Shown here one piece after another: positions 14,830-15,939 of a stretch of 15,939 nt of DNA. A program made the translations under genes and the position numbers. The stretch lies in the NCBI GenBank assembly GCA_031272615.1, contig JAISTL010000072.1, positions 1-15,939 on the forward strand. Reading direction: 5' to 3'. How positions within the stretch are numbered: the stretch's first letter is position 1; each line of letters starts with the position of its first letter. The notes beneath the pieces are model-generated. The model made no database searches and was not told the origin of the DNA. It saw only the letters and a program-made list of their open reading frames with translations. The DNA is from Methylobacteriaceae bacterium (GTDB lineage Bacteria > Pseudomonadota > Alphaproteobacteria > Rhizobiales > Beijerinckiaceae).

Positions 14830-15939
14830 TCAGTTTCGGATCATCGTGTCCAGCCATCCCAGACGCATTTGCGGCACGGAGGAAACGAGCGTTCCGGTAT
14901 AGGGGTCAAAGGGTGGGGAAAGCACCTTGTCCTTTTTTCCGTAACGCACGATTTTTCCCCGGTGCATAACGGCCACGCGGTCGGCGATGGCGCGCACGAC
15001 ATTGAGATCATGAGTCAGAAACAGATAAGACGTATGGTTGTCTTTCTGTATGCGTTTCAGCAAATCCAGAACACCTTTGGCGATGATGGAATCCAAAGCG
15101 GATGTCGGTTCATCGCACAGGATGATTTCGGGTTCGGCAGCCAGAGCCCGTGCGATGCACAGCCGCTGTTTCTGGCCGCCCGACAGTTCCGTGGGGTAGC
15201 GCTCCAGGAGATGATAGGGCAGTTCCACCCAGTCCATCAGTTCGCGAATTCTCTGCGTGGTTTCGTCAGCCGGCATATTGAAGAAAAACTCCAGCGGCCG
15301 GCCGACAATAGTGGCAACCTTTTGCCGTGGGTTCAGCGCCATGTCCGGGTGCTGGTTGATTAACTGGATGTTGGCGAGCACGTGCTTCGGGCGGTTTTTG
15401 TAAGACGGGGCAAGGGGTTGTCCGGCAAAGGATATCACACCGCTCCGCCAGGGCAACAAGCCGCTGACGATGCGGGTCAGGGTGGACTTACCCGAACCGG
15501 ATTCGCCGATGACCGCCAGAGTTTCGCCCCGTTCCACCTCCAGTGAAACATCTTCAACCGTATCCCGGGATGTGTCATACCCGGCATAAACATGAGAAAC
15601 CTGAAGCAGGCATTTGTCCTGTGGGGCCGGGGATGTTGGGGAGAACCGGTGCGCATTGAACAACTGGCGTGTATACTCGTGTTGCGGAGCATTGAAAACC
15701 TGTTCGACCGGTCCGTATTCAATGGTTTCGCCGTTGCGCAACACCATGATGTCATCGGCGACTTGGGCGACAACGGCCAGATCATGGGAAATGTAGATGG
15801 CGGCGGTATCATGGACGGCGATGGCCTGCTTGATGGCGCGCAGTACTTCCAGCTGTGTGACGACATCGAGGGCAGTGGTCGGTTCGTCAAACACCACCAG
15901 TTGGGGTTGGGGACACAGAGCCATGGCCGTCATGGCCCG
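14830..15939 (-). CDS. Peptide/opine-type ABC transporter ATPase with two nucleotide-binding domains (5' end outside window)
   Basis: A fused double ATPase of the Dpp/Opp/GsiA class; the start is beyond the right edge and the frame is open to the last base. Residue numbers count from the first Met in the window (15933). The first domain is visible only from the end of its signature helix (RAMTAMAL) onwards, with Walker B LVVFDEPTTALD, H-switch SHDLAVV and the oligopeptide-type tail NAPQHEYTRQLF (81-92). The second domain is complete: Walker A GESGSGKST (143-151), Q-loop near Q194, signature LSGGQKQR (250-257), Walker B ILCDEPTSALD and H-switch THDLN. It would power uptake of a peptide, opine, glutathione or similar substrate through permeases encoded outside the window. 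It lies 40 bp upstream of the methyltransferase gene. Confidence 0.93.
   Translation of the reverse strand, partial: RAMTAMALCPQPQLVVFDEPTTALDVVTQLEVLRAIKQAIAVHDTAAIYISHDLAVVAQVADDIMVLRNGETIEYGPVEQVFNAPQHEYTRQLFNAHRFSPTSPAPQDKCLLQVSHVYAGYDTSRDTVEDVSLEVERGETLAVIGESGSGKSTLTRIVSGLLPWRSGVISFAGQPLAPSYKNRPKHVLANIQLINQHPDMALNPRQKVATIVGRPLEFFFNMPADETTQRIRELMDWVELPYHLLERYPTELSGGQKQRLCIARALAAEPEIILCDEPTSALDSIIAKGVLDLLKRIQKDNHTSYLFLTHDLNVVRAIADRVAVMHRGKIVRYGKKDKVLSPPFDPYTGTLVSSVPQMRLGWLDTMIRN

Noticed and set aside
13893..14969. 358-codon plus-strand frame opposite the methyltransferase
   Set aside because: Antisense shadow of a gene with intact zinc-binding motifs; no start signal.

Overview
The window looks like chromosomal DNA of a GC-rich alphaproteobacterium. 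The gene order ispH-thrB-rnhA with minimal spacing is typical of that class. So is the mbfA-type ferritin/VIT gene under what reads as an almost perfect Irr iron-control element. I cannot name the genus from sequence alone. No rRNA, tRNA, CRISPR array, insertion sequence or integrase gene was found.

Layout. (1) 1-1891, plus strand: the end of an ABC import operon of the phosphonate type, with a phnC tail and two overlapping phnE permease genes. It closes with a strong hairpin shared with the convergent neighbour. (2) 1927-2990, minus strand: mbfA, a rubrerythrin-VIT1 fusion predicted to export iron, with a readable promoter and Irr box. (3) about 2991-6603, minus strand: an accessory-looking stretch. 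It holds a TacA/TacT-like toxin-antitoxin pair (DUF1778 + GNAT) with a clear promoter, a membrane-anchored Sel1-repeat protein and an unrecognised secreted or membrane-anchored protein. Between them lie 250-360 bp gene-free gaps, two of which share a diverged repeat. (4) 6604-7119, minus strand: a small unrecognised lipoprotein. (5) 7274-9659, minus strand: the operon ispH (isoprenoid synthesis) - thrB (homoserine kinase) - rnhA (RNase HI). (6) 9740-10126, minus strand: a small unrecognised gene, then a 559 bp gap with several hairpins. (7) 10686-13719, plus strand: a MATE-family efflux protein, then a long-form (two ACT-like domains) threonine dehydratase, ilvA. (8) 13875-15939, minus strand: a peptide-type ABC ATPase with two nucleotide-binding domains (5' end outside the window), followed 40 bp later by a homocysteine S-methyltransferase-like gene.

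How the genes connect. ThrB and IlvA both lie on the aspartate-to-threonine-to-isoleucine route but in separate transcription units. The ABC ATPase and the methyltransferase are probably co-transcribed, which suggests uptake of a methylated sulphur compound or a peptide feeding methionine synthesis. That substrate is inference. I found no clearly new multi-gene system. The signals I would look at first are the Irr box that overlaps the mbfA -35, the paired 21-bp duplications in both membrane helices of the Sel1 protein, and the ABC/methyltransferase pair.
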